Shown: positions 9,143 to 17,928 of the stretch, piece by piece
Position numbering within the stretch: position 1 is the first letter of the stretch
Layout: the number at the start of each line of letters is the position of its first letter
Assembly (NCBI RefSeq): GCF_014637725.1
Contig: NZ_BMFC01000003.1
Span: 1-64,000, forward strand
Direction of reading: 5' to 3'
DNA from: Marivita lacus
Lineage (GTDB): Bacteria > Pseudomonadota > Alphaproteobacteria > Rhodobacterales > Rhodobacteraceae
DNA length: 64,000 nucleotides
The notes under the pieces: model-generated
Told to the model about the DNA's origin: nothing
What the model saw: only the letters and a program-made list of their open reading frames with translations
Database searches by the model: none
Translations under genes and position numbers: made by a program

Positions 9143-10285
9143 ATGACCCTTTTTGCCTTTGCCACAGTCGACATGATCCGATTTGGACGCGGTGCAGCGG
9201 TGCAGGCGGTTCCTGCGCTGGCCGCGTTGGGCGCGCGCGTCTTGCTGGTGACCGGCGCGACCCCGGCGCGGGCGGAGTGGTTGAAGGACGCGCTCGAGTC
9301 GGAGGGTGTGGTGGTGACCGTGTTTTCCGTCGCCAAGGAACCGGATGTTGCGCTGATCGAGGCGGGTGTCGCTTTGGCGCGCGAGGCGCAGGTGGCGGCT
9401 GTGATCGCGATTGGCGGCGGTGCTGTGCTCGATGCGGGCAAGGCGATTGCCGCGCTTGCCCCAGCGACGCGCCCGATGCTGGATCACCTTGAGGTGGTGG
9501 GCAAAGGGCTGCCACTGGACGCGGACCCGCTGCCCTTTGCGGCCCTGCCGACGACCGCCGGAACCGGCGCGGAAGTGACGCGCAACGCGGTGATCGCGGT
9601 GCCCGACGCGCAGCGCAAGGTGAGCCTGCGCGATCCGCGCATGTTGCCGGTGCTGGCGATTGTGGACCCGGCCTTGACCGACAATTGCCCGCGCGGGGTG
9701 ACGCTGGCATCCGGGCTGGATGCGGTCACGCAGGTGATCGAACCCTACCTGTCGTCGCGGGCAAACCTGCTGACCGATGCGCTCTGCCGCGAGGCGATCC
9801 CCAAGGGATTGGTGGCGATCCGGCAGATCATGGACGGTGAAGACCCGGACGCGCGGGATGCGCTGGCCTGGGTCAGCCTGTGTGGCGGGCTGGCGCTGGC
9901 CAATGCGGGTTTGGGTGTCGTGCACGGTTTGGCCGGGCCGCTGGGCGGGTTGTCGAACGCGGCGCATGGGGCCATTTGCGGCGCGCTCTTGCCGCACGGT
10001 TTGCGGGCCAATGCAGGGGCCAGCGATGATCCCGTGCTGGCGGCGCGGATTGCAGAGGTGCAGCGCTGGATCGCGCTTGCGCTGGGCGGTGGGCCTGAAA
10101 TGGCATTCGACACGCTGCACGGCTGGTCGCGCGCGGCGGGTCTGCCGGGGCTGGATGCTCAGGGGATCAGCGATGCGGCGCGGGCCAAGGCGGCGCAGGA
10201 CGCGGTGAATTCATCTTCGATGAAGGCGAATCCCGTGGCGCTGAGCGAGGCGCAACTTTTGGACCTGATGGAGCAGGCGCGATGA
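9143..10285 (+). CDS. Iron-containing alcohol dehydrogenase / maleylacetate reductase family
   Basis: A group III, metal-dependent NAD(P)-linked oxidoreductase of 380 residues. The Rossmann-like N-terminal half has GGGAVLDAGKAIAAL and TTAGTGAEVTRNAVI. The C-terminal metal-binding half has the Asp in GLDAVTQVIEPYLS and the His in AAHGAICGALLPHGLR. The family oxidises short alcohols or reduces aldehydes and maleylacetate; the substrate cannot be read from sequence. I chose the ATG at 9143 because CAGGAG precedes it; the frame extends to 9089 without ribosome-binding support. Its last four bases ATGA are the start of the aminotransferase gene, so the two are translationally coupled and probably act on linked substrates. 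Confidence 0.88.
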   Translation: MTLFAFATVDMIRFGRGAAVQAVPALAALGARVLLVTGATPARAEWLKDALESEGVVVTVFSVAKEPDVALIEAGVALAREAQVAAVIAIGGGAVLDAGKAIAALAPATRPMLDHLEVVGKGLPLDADPLPFAALPTTAGTGAEVTRNAVIAVPDAQRKVSLRDPRMLPVLAIVDPALTDNCPRGVTLASGLDAVTQVIEPYLSSRANLLTDALCREAIPKGLVAIRQIMDGEDPDARDALAWVSLCGGLALANAGLGVVHGLAGPLGGLSNAAHGAICGALLPHGLRANAGASDDPVLAARIAEVQRWIALALGGGPEMAFDTLHGWSRAAGLPGLDAQGISDAARAKAAQDAVNSSSMKANPVALSEAQLLDLMEQAR

Positions 10286-11211
10286 CCGAGCACACCACCA
10301 CCCATGATGCCGAGGAAGACGCGCGCAACCGCGATATCCTCATCTACATCAACGGGGAACTGTACCCGCGCGACGAGGCCAAGGTGTCGGTCTACGATTC
10401 AGGCTTCCTGCTGGGCGATGGCATGTGGGAGGGGATGCGGCTTCATGATGGGCATTGGGCGTTTTTCGACGATCACATGGACCGGTTTTTCGACAGCTGC
10501 TACGCGGTGGGACTTGATGTGGGCATGGACCGCGCCGGGATCGCCGACGCGCTGCGCCTGACGGCCGAGGCGAATGGCATGACCAGCGATGTGCATTGCC
10601 GCCTGATGCTGACGCGCGGCACCAAGGTGAAGCCGTTCCAGCATCCGAGCCTGTCGCGCTCGGGGCCGACTCTGGTGATCATCATGGAGCATTCCAAACC
10701 CGCCGAGGCGCTGCAGGCGCAGGGCATCCGCCTTGCCTCGGTGCCGCAGGTGCGCGGCTTGCCGCACAGCCAGGACGCCAAGTTCAACAGCCATTCCAAG
10801 CTGAACTGTGTGATCGCCTGTCTTCAGGCCGAGGCGGCGGGGGCGGACGAAGCGCTGATGCTCGATCCGCACGGGTTTGTGAACACCACAAATGCCTGCA
10901 ACTTCTTCATCATCCGCAAGGGCGAGGTTTGGACCTCGACCGGGGATTACTGCATGAACGGGGTGACGCGGGCCAAGGTGATCGAGCTGTGTCGGGACAA
11001 CGGGATTCCGGTGTTCGAAAAGAACTATTCGCTTTACGAGGCCTATTCCGCGGATGAGGCGTTCCTGACCGGCACGTTCGGGGCGCAGACACCGGTGGCG
11101 TCGATCGACGGCAAGGCGATCGGGACGGGCGACAGGCTGCTGACCCAGCACATCCGCGCGCTTTACAAACAGGCGATTGCCAGGGACATCGCGGTGCGAC
11201 AGGCCGGTTAG
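10282..11211 (+). CDS. Class IV PLP aminotransferase (BCAT / D-amino acid transaminase fold)
   Basis: A fold-type IV pyridoxal-phosphate enzyme of 309 residues. The opening has the family pattern INGELYPRDEAKVSVYDSGF then GDGMWEGMRLHDG, where arginine/substrate contacts usually lie. The PLP lysine is most likely in FNSHSKLNCVIA. The block that normally reads E-G-x-x-x-N-x-F is GFVNTTNACNFFI here, so the glutamate that usually protonates the PLP ring nitrogen appears replaced by asparagine. Branched-chain, D-amino acid and amine substrates are all possible. Overlap with the alcohol dehydrogenase gene suggests a joint alcohol-aldehyde-amine or oxo-acid role. Confidence 0.85.
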   Translation: MTEHTTTHDAEEDARNRDILIYINGELYPRDEAKVSVYDSGFLLGDGMWEGMRLHDGHWAFFDDHMDRFFDSCYAVGLDVGMDRAGIADALRLTAEANGMTSDVHCRLMLTRGTKVKPFQHPSLSRSGPTLVIIMEHSKPAEALQAQGIRLASVPQVRGLPHSQDAKFNSHSKLNCVIACLQAEAAGADEALMLDPHGFVNTTNACNFFIIRKGEVWTSTGDYCMNGVTRAKVIELCRDNGIPVFEKNYSLYEAYSADEAFLTGTFGAQTPVASIDGKAIGTGDRLLTQHIRALYKQAIARDIAVRQAG

Positions 11212-11217
11212 GTGGCC

Positions 11218-11682
11218 CTAGCCGATGGCGTAGAGATCGACCTGAACGCTGGCTTGATTGCGCGCGCCGACACCCACGAACAGCGTCCGGTTGACCCAGT
11301 CATAGCGCCCATCGCCGGTTTCCAGCCGCGCATGGGTGCGCATGTAATAGGACGCGGGATCAACCGTTTCGCCGCGTGCGACGGCCTCCAGCACCTCTTT
11401 CGGGCCATGCCGGTAGCCGTAGTTGACGATCTCGATGGTCGCGCCATCGTCGGTTTCCATGGCATAGCGGGTGTCGAGTTCGGCCAGCCCGTCGGCAAAG
11501 ATCGTCTGCCAGTCGGCCCCGACATTCAGGATGCGACCGCTCAGGCGGGGGCCGGTGACGGTGCCGCCGACAATGGGTATGATGCGCCGTGCGCCTGCGC
11601 GCCCCGACCCCATCTCGCGGATCGGGTCGAGCGTCACGGTCAGGGTGCAGACATGGTCGAGGTCTGGCCGGGGGAGTCTCAT
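11218..11682 (-). CDS. DUF3237 (UPF0311) protein
   Basis: A 154-residue protein of the DUF3237 family, a small beta-barrel of unproven function. Recognisable parts are the opening LDHVCTLTVTLDP, the block RIIPIVGGTVTGPRLSGRIL near residue 35, and YMRTHARLETGDGRYDWVNR near the C-terminus. It starts at the ATG at 11682 with GAAAGGA upstream; longer frames through this region run into the MarR gene and are not credible. It is divergent from the MarR gene of the hydroxycinnamate module. From memory, a UPF0311 gene also lies beside the p-coumarate genes of Rhodopseudomonas palustris, which supports a link to that pathway, but no reaction is known. Confidence 0.85.
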   Translation of the reverse strand: MRLPRPDLDHVCTLTVTLDPIREMGSGRAGARRIIPIVGGTVTGPRLSGRILNVGADWQTIFADGLAELDTRYAMETDDGATIEIVNYGYRHGPKEVLEAVARGETVDPASYYMRTHARLETGDGRYDWVNRTLFVGVGARNQASVQVDLYAIG

Positions 11683-11705
11683 GACGATCCTTTCAGGGAT
11701 AAACT

Positions 11706-11722
11706 GTTTACTAGAATAACAA
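11706..11722 (+). promoter_or_regulatory. Candidate MarR operator, GTT-N9-AAC type
   Basis: GTTTACTAGAATAACAA lies 38 bp before the MarR gene in the 78-bp divergent gap. It matches, at 11 of 17 positions, the minus-strand sequence at 20549-20533 between the crotonase and amidohydrolase genes of the same module; both contain GTT-N9-AAC. A MarR autoregulatory site in this place is expected. The evidence is the shared motif only. Confidence 0.4.
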
Positions 11723-11760
11723 TATGGGATAACGCTCTCATGGACAACAGGAGATGACGC

Positions 11761-12237
11761 ATGGCATCGCTGCGCAACACAGAACGGCAGACCGATGATG
11801 AGACCCTTGTGGAAACACCGGATCTCGAAGAGTTCATCGGCTACAATCTCAAACGCGCATATGTGATCGTTCAGGCTGATTTCCGGCGGGCGCTGGGTGA
11901 AGACGGGTTCGCGCCGCGGGTGTTTTCCGCATTGTCGCTGGTCGTGCAATACCCCAACGTGACGCAAAGCGGGCTGGCCCGGATGTTGGGCATCGAACGC
12001 TCGGGGCTGGTGGCGATTGTCGACGAATTGGAAAGGCGGGGGCTGCTCAAGCGGACCCATGTGCCGGGTGATCGCCGTGTGCAGGCGCTGGTGCCGACCG
12101 ACAAGGGTGCCAAGGCCTATGCCGAGGCGCGCGCTGCGGTGCGGGCGCATGAGGACGCGCTATTTGCAGACCTGAGCGGCGACGAAAAGGCGACCCTGAT
12201 CGGGTTGCTGGCCAAGATACGCGCGCACGAGGGCTGA
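11761..12237 (+). CDS. MarR-family regulator of the hydroxycinnamate module
   Basis: A 158-residue MarR protein, a dimeric winged-helix repressor. The recognition region is VTQSGLARMLGIERSGLVAIVDELERRGLLKR (about residues 68-99) with the wing following at VPGDRRVQALVPTDKG. MarR proteins that repress hydroxycinnamate genes (CouR, HcaR, FerR) are released by the corresponding acyl-CoA thioester; that is family knowledge. Here the gene leads an operon with an SDR (2-bp gap) and feruloyl-CoA synthase, whose product would be such a thioester. I infer that it is the repressor of this module. Confidence 0.88.
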   Translation: MASLRNTERQTDDETLVETPDLEEFIGYNLKRAYVIVQADFRRALGEDGFAPRVFSALSLVVQYPNVTQSGLARMLGIERSGLVAIVDELERRGLLKRTHVPGDRRVQALVPTDKGAKAYAEARAAVRAHEDALFADLSGDEKATLIGLLAKIRAHEG

Positions 12238-12239
12238 TC

Positions 12240-13007
12240 ATGCAGACCTGGGCCGGATGCGGAGCGATTGTCACGGGTGGCGCATCCGGTCTGGGGGCTG
12301 CCACGGCGCGGCGTCTGGCGGATGACGGGCTGAAGGTCACGCTGTTCGACATGAATGCCGATCTGGGGGCGTCACATGCTGCCGCTATCGGCGGGACGTT
12401 TGCGCATGTCGATGTGGGCGACCCGGCCTCGGTTGCTGCCGGGCTCGAGGTGGCGGTTGCCGCGCATGGAACACCGCGCGTGCTGGTGAACTGCGCAGGG
12501 ATAGGCGGTGCGGCCAAGACCGTGTCGCGGGGGCAGGCGCATGATCCGGCACTGTTCGAGCGCACGATCCGCGTGAACCTCATGGGCAGCTTCAACTGCG
12601 CCAGCCAGGTGGCGGCGCTGATGGTGGCGGCGGACCCTGTGGATAGGGATGGCGCGCGCGGCGTGATCGTCAACACCGCCTCTGTCGCGGCCTTTGACGG
12701 GCAGGTGGGGCAATTGGCCTATGCGGCGTCGAAAGGCGGCATCGTGGCGATGACCCTGCCGATGGCGCGCGATCTGGCCGACAAGGGCGTGCGGGTCTGC
12801 ACCGTGGCACCGGGCCTGTTCCTGACTCCGTTGCTGCACGAATTGCCAGACGAGGTACAGGCGTCGCTGGGCGCACAGGTGCCGTTTCCGTCGCGGCTGG
12901 GCGATCCGGCGGAATATGCAGCACTGGTGTCGCATGTCACGCAGAACGCGATGCTGAACGGCGAAGTGATCCGACTTGACGGCGCGATCCGCATGGCTCC
13001 GCGCTGA
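12240..13007 (+). CDS. SDR dehydrogenase, 3-hydroxyacyl-CoA dehydrogenase type II-like
   Basis: A 255-residue classical short-chain dehydrogenase. The NAD-binding motif is TGGASGLGAATARRLA near residue 12, NCAGIGGA follows near residue 85, and the catalytic YAASKGG stands after the serine in VNTASVAAF. The closest familiar type is 3-hydroxyacyl-CoA dehydrogenase type II (HSD10-like). Between the MarR and feruloyl-CoA synthase genes it most likely oxidises the 3-hydroxy-3-arylpropanoyl-CoA formed by hydration of coumaroyl- or feruloyl-CoA to the 3-keto thioester. The gap to the regulator is 2 bp and to the synthase 22 bp, so one transcript is likely. Confidence 0.87.
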   Translation: MQTWAGCGAIVTGGASGLGAATARRLADDGLKVTLFDMNADLGASHAAAIGGTFAHVDVGDPASVAAGLEVAVAAHGTPRVLVNCAGIGGAAKTVSRGQAHDPALFERTIRVNLMGSFNCASQVAALMVAADPVDRDGARGVIVNTASVAAFDGQVGQLAYAASKGGIVAMTLPMARDLADKGVRVCTVAPGLFLTPLLHELPDEVQASLGAQVPFPSRLGDPAEYAALVSHVTQNAMLNGEVIRLDGAIRMAPR

Positions 13008-13029
13008 CGGTTTCCAGGGGGAGGGGACC

Positions 13030-14817
13030 ATGAACATCACCACAGATTTGACCGAGGCCGATTTCTGGCAACCGGAATTCGACATCGAGACCCGTGCCGA
13101 CGGCACCATCCTCATGCGGCAGAAAGGCGATCTGACCGGTTATCTGCCGACGCTTGCCGATTATCTCGACAAATGGGCCGACCAGACGCCGGACCAGCCT
13201 TGGATCGCGCGGCGTGGAGCGGACGGGGAGTGGGTCAGGGTCACCTATGGCGCGGCCCGCGATCAGGCGCGGTGCATCGGCGGCGCGCTTCTGGCGCTGG
13301 GTCTGGGGCCGGATCGGCCACTGTTGATCCTCTCCGAGAACAGTCTGGAACATGCGCTGCTGGGCGCTGCCTGTTTCTATGTCGGCATTCCCTATGCGCC
13401 GGTGTCCCCGGCCTATTCGCTTGTCTCGCAAGACCACGGCAAGCTGCGCGACATCGCGGCGAACCTGAACCCCGGCGCGGTGTTCGCGGATCGCGGAACG
13501 CCTTTTGCAGCGGCTTTCGATGCCATCGCCGCCGAGGAGCGGCACGTGCTGACTCTGCGCGATCCAGTGGCGGGGTCCATTGCCTTTGAGGATCTGCTGC
13601 AAGGCGATCCTCTGGTGGCAGACACCGCGCGGCTGGACGTGGACGAGGACACGGTGGTGAAATACCTGTTCACCTCCGGATCGACCGGGTCGCCCAAGGC
13701 GGTGATCAACACCAACGGCATGATCTGCGCGATGGAGGCGATGGTGCGCGATTGCTACCGCTTCGTCGCCAGAACGCCGCCCGTGGTGCTGGACTGGGCG
13801 CCGTGGAACCACACGGCGGCGGGCAACAAGGTGTCCTATCTCGTGCTGACCAATGGCGGCACCTATTACATCGACGATGGCAAACCCGCGCCGGGCAAGT
13901 TCGACGAGACACTGCGCAACCTGCGCGACATCTCGTGTACCTGGTATTTCAACGTGCCGATCGGCTGGGACATGCTGGTGGAAAAGCTTGAGCAGGACGC
14001 GGAACTGGCCCAGGTTTTCTTCAAGGATCTCAAGATGATGTTCTATGCCGGGGCAGGCATGGCGCAACACACGTGGGACCGTTTGCGCGCCATCGGGCGC
14101 AAGACGACAGGGCGCGAGGTGCTGCTGTCCACATCGCTTGGCGCAACCGAGACCGCGCCCTTTGCGCTGTCCTGCACCGAAGTTCAGGAAAAGTCGGGCA
14201 ACGTGGGTGTGCCGGCCAAAGGGTTGTCGATGAAGCTGGTGCCCAATGGCGGCAAGTTGGAGTTGCGTCTGAAGGGGCCGACCATAACGCCGGGGTACTA
14301 CGGTGATCCTGAGAAGACCCGGCAGGCCTTCGACGAGGATGGCTATTACTGCATGGGCGACGCGCTGCGCCCTGCCGATCCAGACGATCTTGCGCGGGGG
14401 TTCTTCTTTGACGGGCGCGTGGCCGAGAACTTCAAACTGAACACCGGGACATGGGTTGCCGTCGGATCGGTCCGCGCGGCGCTGGTCGATGCGATGGACG
14501 GGGTGATCCGCGACGCTGTGATTACTGGCGAGAACGAAGCCCAGTTGGGCGCGCTGGTGATCCTGTCGGATCGGGCAGCCGGACTGACGCCCGAGGATCT
14601 GAACGCGGTCCTGACCGAAAAGCTGACGCTTGCGGCCAAGGCGGCAACGGGGTCGGCGAGCCGTGTCCGGCGCATCCTCGTGCTGACCGAGCCGCCCAGT
14701 TTTGATCGTGGCGAGATCACCGAGAAGGGGTCGCTGAACCAGCGGGCGATGCGCGCCAACAATGCAGAAGCCGTGCGCCTCTTGCATGAAGGTGGTCCCG
14801 GAGTGATCGCGGTCTGA
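13030..14817 (+). CDS. ferA: Feruloyl-CoA synthase (hydroxycinnamate-CoA ligase)
   Basis: An ANL-superfamily acyl-CoA ligase of 595 residues that activates hydroxycinnamates (ferulate, p-coumarate, caffeate) to CoA thioesters. The ATP-binding P-loop is YLFTSGSTGSPKAV near residue 215; the adenylate block is LSTSLGATETAPF and the hinge region is FFFDGRVAENFKLNTG. The overall form, including the N-terminal YLPTLADYLDKWADQTPD, matches feruloyl-CoA synthases rather than acetyl-CoA synthetases. The ATG at 13030 follows an unusually strong purine tract, AGGGGGAGGGG; the frame extends into the SDR gene without support. The range of aromatic acids accepted cannot be read. Confidence 0.88.
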   Translation: MNITTDLTEADFWQPEFDIETRADGTILMRQKGDLTGYLPTLADYLDKWADQTPDQPWIARRGADGEWVRVTYGAARDQARCIGGALLALGLGPDRPLLILSENSLEHALLGAACFYVGIPYAPVSPAYSLVSQDHGKLRDIAANLNPGAVFADRGTPFAAAFDAIAAEERHVLTLRDPVAGSIAFEDLLQGDPLVADTARLDVDEDTVVKYLFTSGSTGSPKAVINTNGMICAMEAMVRDCYRFVARTPPVVLDWAPWNHTAAGNKVSYLVLTNGGTYYIDDGKPAPGKFDETLRNLRDISCTWYFNVPIGWDMLVEKLEQDAELAQVFFKDLKMMFYAGAGMAQHTWDRLRAIGRKTTGREVLLSTSLGATETAPFALSCTEVQEKSGNVGVPAKGLSMKLVPNGGKLELRLKGPTITPGYYGDPEKTRQAFDEDGYYCMGDALRPADPDDLARGFFFDGRVAENFKLNTGTWVAVGSVRAALVDAMDGVIRDAVITGENEAQLGALVILSDRAAGLTPEDLNAVLTEKLTLAAKAATGSASRVRRILVLTEPPSFDRGEITEKGSLNQRAMRANNAEAVRLLHEGGPGVIAV

Positions 14818-14826
14818 GCGCCGCCG

Positions 14827-16476
14827 TCAGTCCGGGCGTCCCGCGGGTGTGAGGCTGTCGAAACGGGTGCCGGTGGCGGCTTCGTAGTCCGCCTCGTCCC
14901 AGAAGCCGATGAGGATGCCCACCTCGGCAGCGATCTTCTGACCGGCCAGAACCTGCGGTGTTGCGGTGATGCGGGTGTGATGCCGCGTCGCCCAGTCGAG
15001 CAGGGCGGCCTCCATCCGGCGTCGGACCGCCTCGTGTTCCGGCAGATTTGAGGCACCAAGATCGGTCAGTTCCTGCGGGTCGGTGTCCAGATCGAACAGG
15101 ATCGGCCGGAAGGTTTCGCACCGGATATATTTCCAGCGCCCGTCAAAGATCATCGTGGTATGCGCGTCTTCCTGCGGGACACCCAGCGCCTGCGCCATTT
15201 CCGACCAGTGGTAATCATGTTCGCTGATCGTGTAGCGGCGGGCGAATCCGTTGGTGCCATGCAGGATCGGCGTCAGGTCGCGCCCTTCGAGGATATGGGG
15301 TTTCGGTGGCGCACCGATAGCTGACAGGAAGGTCGGTGCAAGGTCGATCATCTCGACCAGCGCATCGGAGACCATGCCGCGCGTGCTGTCGGCTTCGGGG
15401 CGGGGATCGTGCAGGATCAGCGGCACCTTGACCGCAACCTCGTGGTAGAAATCCTTGTCGCCCATCCAGTGATCGCCCATGTAATCGCCGTGATCCGACG
15501 TGAAGGCGACGAGGGTGGTCTGGCTAAGCCCGGTGTCGTCCATCCATTTGAACAGACGACCCAGATTGTCGTCCAGCTGCTTGATCAGCCCCATATAGGC
15601 CGGGATCACGTGTTGGCGGACATGGTCGCGCGAAAAGCTGCGGCACACGCGGGCATCAAGATAGGCGCTCATCAAAGGGTGATCCGTGGCGCGTTCGGCA
15701 TCAGAGCGGATCGGGTCGACGATGTGCCGTTCGTCATACATGTCGTGATAGGGGGTGGGCACGATATAGGGCCAATGCGGCTTGATATAGCTGAGGTGAC
15801 AGACCCAGGGCCGGCCATCCGCCTGCGCCTCCTGCATGAAATCCATTGCGCGGTTGGTCATGTAGGCGGTTTCGGAATGTTCCTCGGGTACGTTGGCGGC
15901 AAGGCGCGAGTTCTTCAGCAGCCAAGCCGAAAGCAGCTCTCCGTTCGGGTCAAGGCCGGAATTGGCGAAATCCTCCCACGGGTTGTCGGAGGAGAAGCCA
16001 TGCGCGACGAGGTAATCGTCATAGGCTGACCAGTTCTGTCGGGCGCTATCGGGGTGCAGGCCGTCATCGCGCTCAAAAGCCTCGAACCCGCATTCGGCGC
16101 GGCGCACGCCGATCTCGCTTTTGGGGTCGATTCCCAGCCATGCCATGCCTTCGGCGTCGGCCACCATGTGGGTCTTGCCGACAAGCACGGCGCGGGCTCC
16201 GATGTCGCGCAGGTGATCGCCCAGCGTGGGCTCCCCGATCCGCAGCGGCATGCCGTTCCAGGTCGATCCGTGGCTGCGCACATAGCGCCCGGTATAGGCC
16301 GACATGCGCGACGGGCCGCAAACCGGTGATTGCGCATAGGCGTTGGTAAAGCGCACCCCGCGCTGGGCGAGGGCGTCGATATGCGGCGTGTGCAGATGCG
16401 GATGGCCATAGCAGCTCAGGTAATCAAAGCGCAGCTGGTCGGCCATGATCCACAGGATATTGGGACGGTCGGACAT
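14827..16476 (-). CDS. Sulfatase-family hydrolase (formylglycine enzyme)
   Basis: A 549-residue alkaline-phosphatase-superfamily hydrolase. It has the formylglycine maturation motif C53-G-P-S-R in QSPVCGPSRMSAYTGR, an N-terminal metal motif PNILWIMADQLRFD, and a later metal block FTSDHGDYMGDHWMG. This subgroup includes arylsulfatases and phosphonate/sulfate monoester hydrolases; the specificity is open. There is no signal peptide, so it acts in the cytoplasm. It is the last gene of the TRAP transporter operon and faces feruloyl-CoA synthase tail to tail. I infer that it cleaves an imported sulfated (or phosphonated) aromatic. A sulfatase-maturating enzyme is not in the window. Confidence 0.85.
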   Translation of the reverse strand: MSDRPNILWIMADQLRFDYLSCYGHPHLHTPHIDALAQRGVRFTNAYAQSPVCGPSRMSAYTGRYVRSHGSTWNGMPLRIGEPTLGDHLRDIGARAVLVGKTHMVADAEGMAWLGIDPKSEIGVRRAECGFEAFERDDGLHPDSARQNWSAYDDYLVAHGFSSDNPWEDFANSGLDPNGELLSAWLLKNSRLAANVPEEHSETAYMTNRAMDFMQEAQADGRPWVCHLSYIKPHWPYIVPTPYHDMYDERHIVDPIRSDAERATDHPLMSAYLDARVCRSFSRDHVRQHVIPAYMGLIKQLDDNLGRLFKWMDDTGLSQTTLVAFTSDHGDYMGDHWMGDKDFYHEVAVKVPLILHDPRPEADSTRGMVSDALVEMIDLAPTFLSAIGAPPKPHILEGRDLTPILHGTNGFARRYTISEHDYHWSEMAQALGVPQEDAHTTMIFDGRWKYIRCETFRPILFDLDTDPQELTDLGASNLPEHEAVRRRMEAALLDWATRHHTRITATPQVLAGQKIAAEVGILIGFWDEADYEAATGTRFDSLTPAGRPD

Positions 16477-16587
16477 GGGCTGGGCCTCCTGAGGGCTGAT
16501 GTTGCCAAAGGTGTGCCGCAGCGCGCCGAGCCTGTCCAGAGTTCGGGGCTTTCCCGCGCCGTCACGACAGCGCGGAGCAGGGGCGCA

Positions 16588-17916
16588 TCACAGCGCGTCG
16601 ATCACCCAGACCAGCCAGAGCGTGATCGGCGGGAAGGCGGCAAGGATCACCACGCGCACTATGTCGGTCAGCACGAAGGGCAGCGCCCCCTTGTAGGTCT
16701 GGCCGATGGGCGTGTCCTTGTCCATCGAGTTGATGATGAACAGGTTCATCCCCACAGGTGGCGTGATCAGGCCGACCTCCACGACGATCAGGATGAGGAT
16801 GCCGAACCACAGGCCGAAATCATTTGGGCTCATGCCGAAATCGAGCACCGACATGATCGGGAAGATGATCGGTACGGTCAGCAGGACCATCGACAGGCTG
16901 TCCATCACGCAGCCGAAGAGCAGGTACATCAGCAGCACCAGCGTCAGCACGAACCACGGCGAGAAGCCCTGATCTCCGACCCAGACCGAGGCGGTCTGCG
17001 GTAATTGTGTGAGTGACAGGAAGTTGTTGTAGATGCCAGCGCCAAGGATGATGAGAAAGATCATCGCCGATGAGGCTGCTGTCGACAGGATCGCCTGATT
17101 GAGCTTGCCCCAAGTCATCTGCCCAGATGCAAACGCGACCAGCCCGGTGCCTGCGGCGCCGACGGCTGCGGCTTCGGTCGGGGTGAAGATGCCCGCGTAG
17201 ATGCCTCCCACGACCGTGACGAAGATCCCGATCACCGGCCAGACCTGACCCAGCGCGGTCATCCGCTGGCCCCACGGCACCCGGTCCTTGACGGCGGCGC
17301 TGTTGGGCGACCAGTGGACCCAGACGGAAATGGCGATCATGTAGCCGATGGCAGCAAGGATGCCGGGGATCAGGGCGGCGACAAACAGCTTTTCGATATT
17401 CTGCTCGGCAAGGATCGCATAAATCACGAGGATCACCGAAGGCGGGATCAGGATGCCAAGCGTGCCGCCGGCGGCCAGCGCGCCGGTTGCCAGCGATCCG
17501 GGATAGCCATAGCGGCGCAGTTCCGGCAACGCGACCTGTCCCATCGTGGCGGCGGTCGCCAGCGACGATCCGCAGATCGCGCCGAACCCGGCACAAGCCC
17601 CCACGGCGGACATGGCGACACCGCCCTTGCGATGACCAAGGAAGCTTTCGGCGGCACGGAACAACGCGGCGGACATGCCCGACAGCGTGGCGAACTGGCC
17701 CATCAGCAGGAAGAGCGGGATGATGGAAAACGAATAGTTCGAGAACGTGCCATAGGTCAGCGTCTTGAGCTGGTTCATCGTCATCATCGACGTGCCGATC
17801 ACCAGATACGTGCCCGCGACGCCGATCCCGATCATCGCCAAAGCGATGGGGGCGCGCAGAAACACGAGCACCAGCAGGACCGGGAAGGACCACAGGGCGA
17901 GTTCGATGTTGGTCAT
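16588..17916 (-). CDS. dctM: TRAP transporter large permease
   Basis: The 442-residue large membrane subunit of a tripartite ATP-independent periplasmic transporter, which carries the sodium-coupled transport path. It is a string of about a dozen hydrophobic segments and has family blocks such as AVGACAGFGAICGSSLATAAT, here shortened, and GILIPPSVILVIYAILAEQ. The start at 17916 lies 12 bp after the dctQ stop. It belongs to the dctP-dctQ-dctM-sulfatase transcription unit. The substrate is set by DctP, not by this subunit. Confidence 0.93.
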   Translation of the reverse strand: MTNIELALWSFPVLLVLVFLRAPIALAMIGIGVAGTYLVIGTSMMTMNQLKTLTYGTFSNYSFSIIPLFLLMGQFATLSGMSAALFRAAESFLGHRKGGVAMSAVGACAGFGAICGSSLATAATMGQVALPELRRYGYPGSLATGALAAGGTLGILIPPSVILVIYAILAEQNIEKLFVAALIPGILAAIGYMIAISVWVHWSPNSAAVKDRVPWGQRMTALGQVWPVIGIFVTVVGGIYAGIFTPTEAAAVGAAGTGLVAFASGQMTWGKLNQAILSTAASSAMIFLIILGAGIYNNFLSLTQLPQTASVWVGDQGFSPWFVLTLVLLMYLLFGCVMDSLSMVLLTVPIIFPIMSVLDFGMSPNDFGLWFGILILIVVEVGLITPPVGMNLFIINSMDKDTPIGQTYKGALPFVLTDIVRVVILAAFPPITLWLVWVIDAL

Positions 17917-17928
17917 GTTATTCGGTTC

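Noticed and set aside
8597-10120. 507-codon minus-strand frame across aroA and the alcohol dehydrogenase
   Set aside because: It spans two real genes and their divergent promoter and its C-terminal part is aroA read in another frame.
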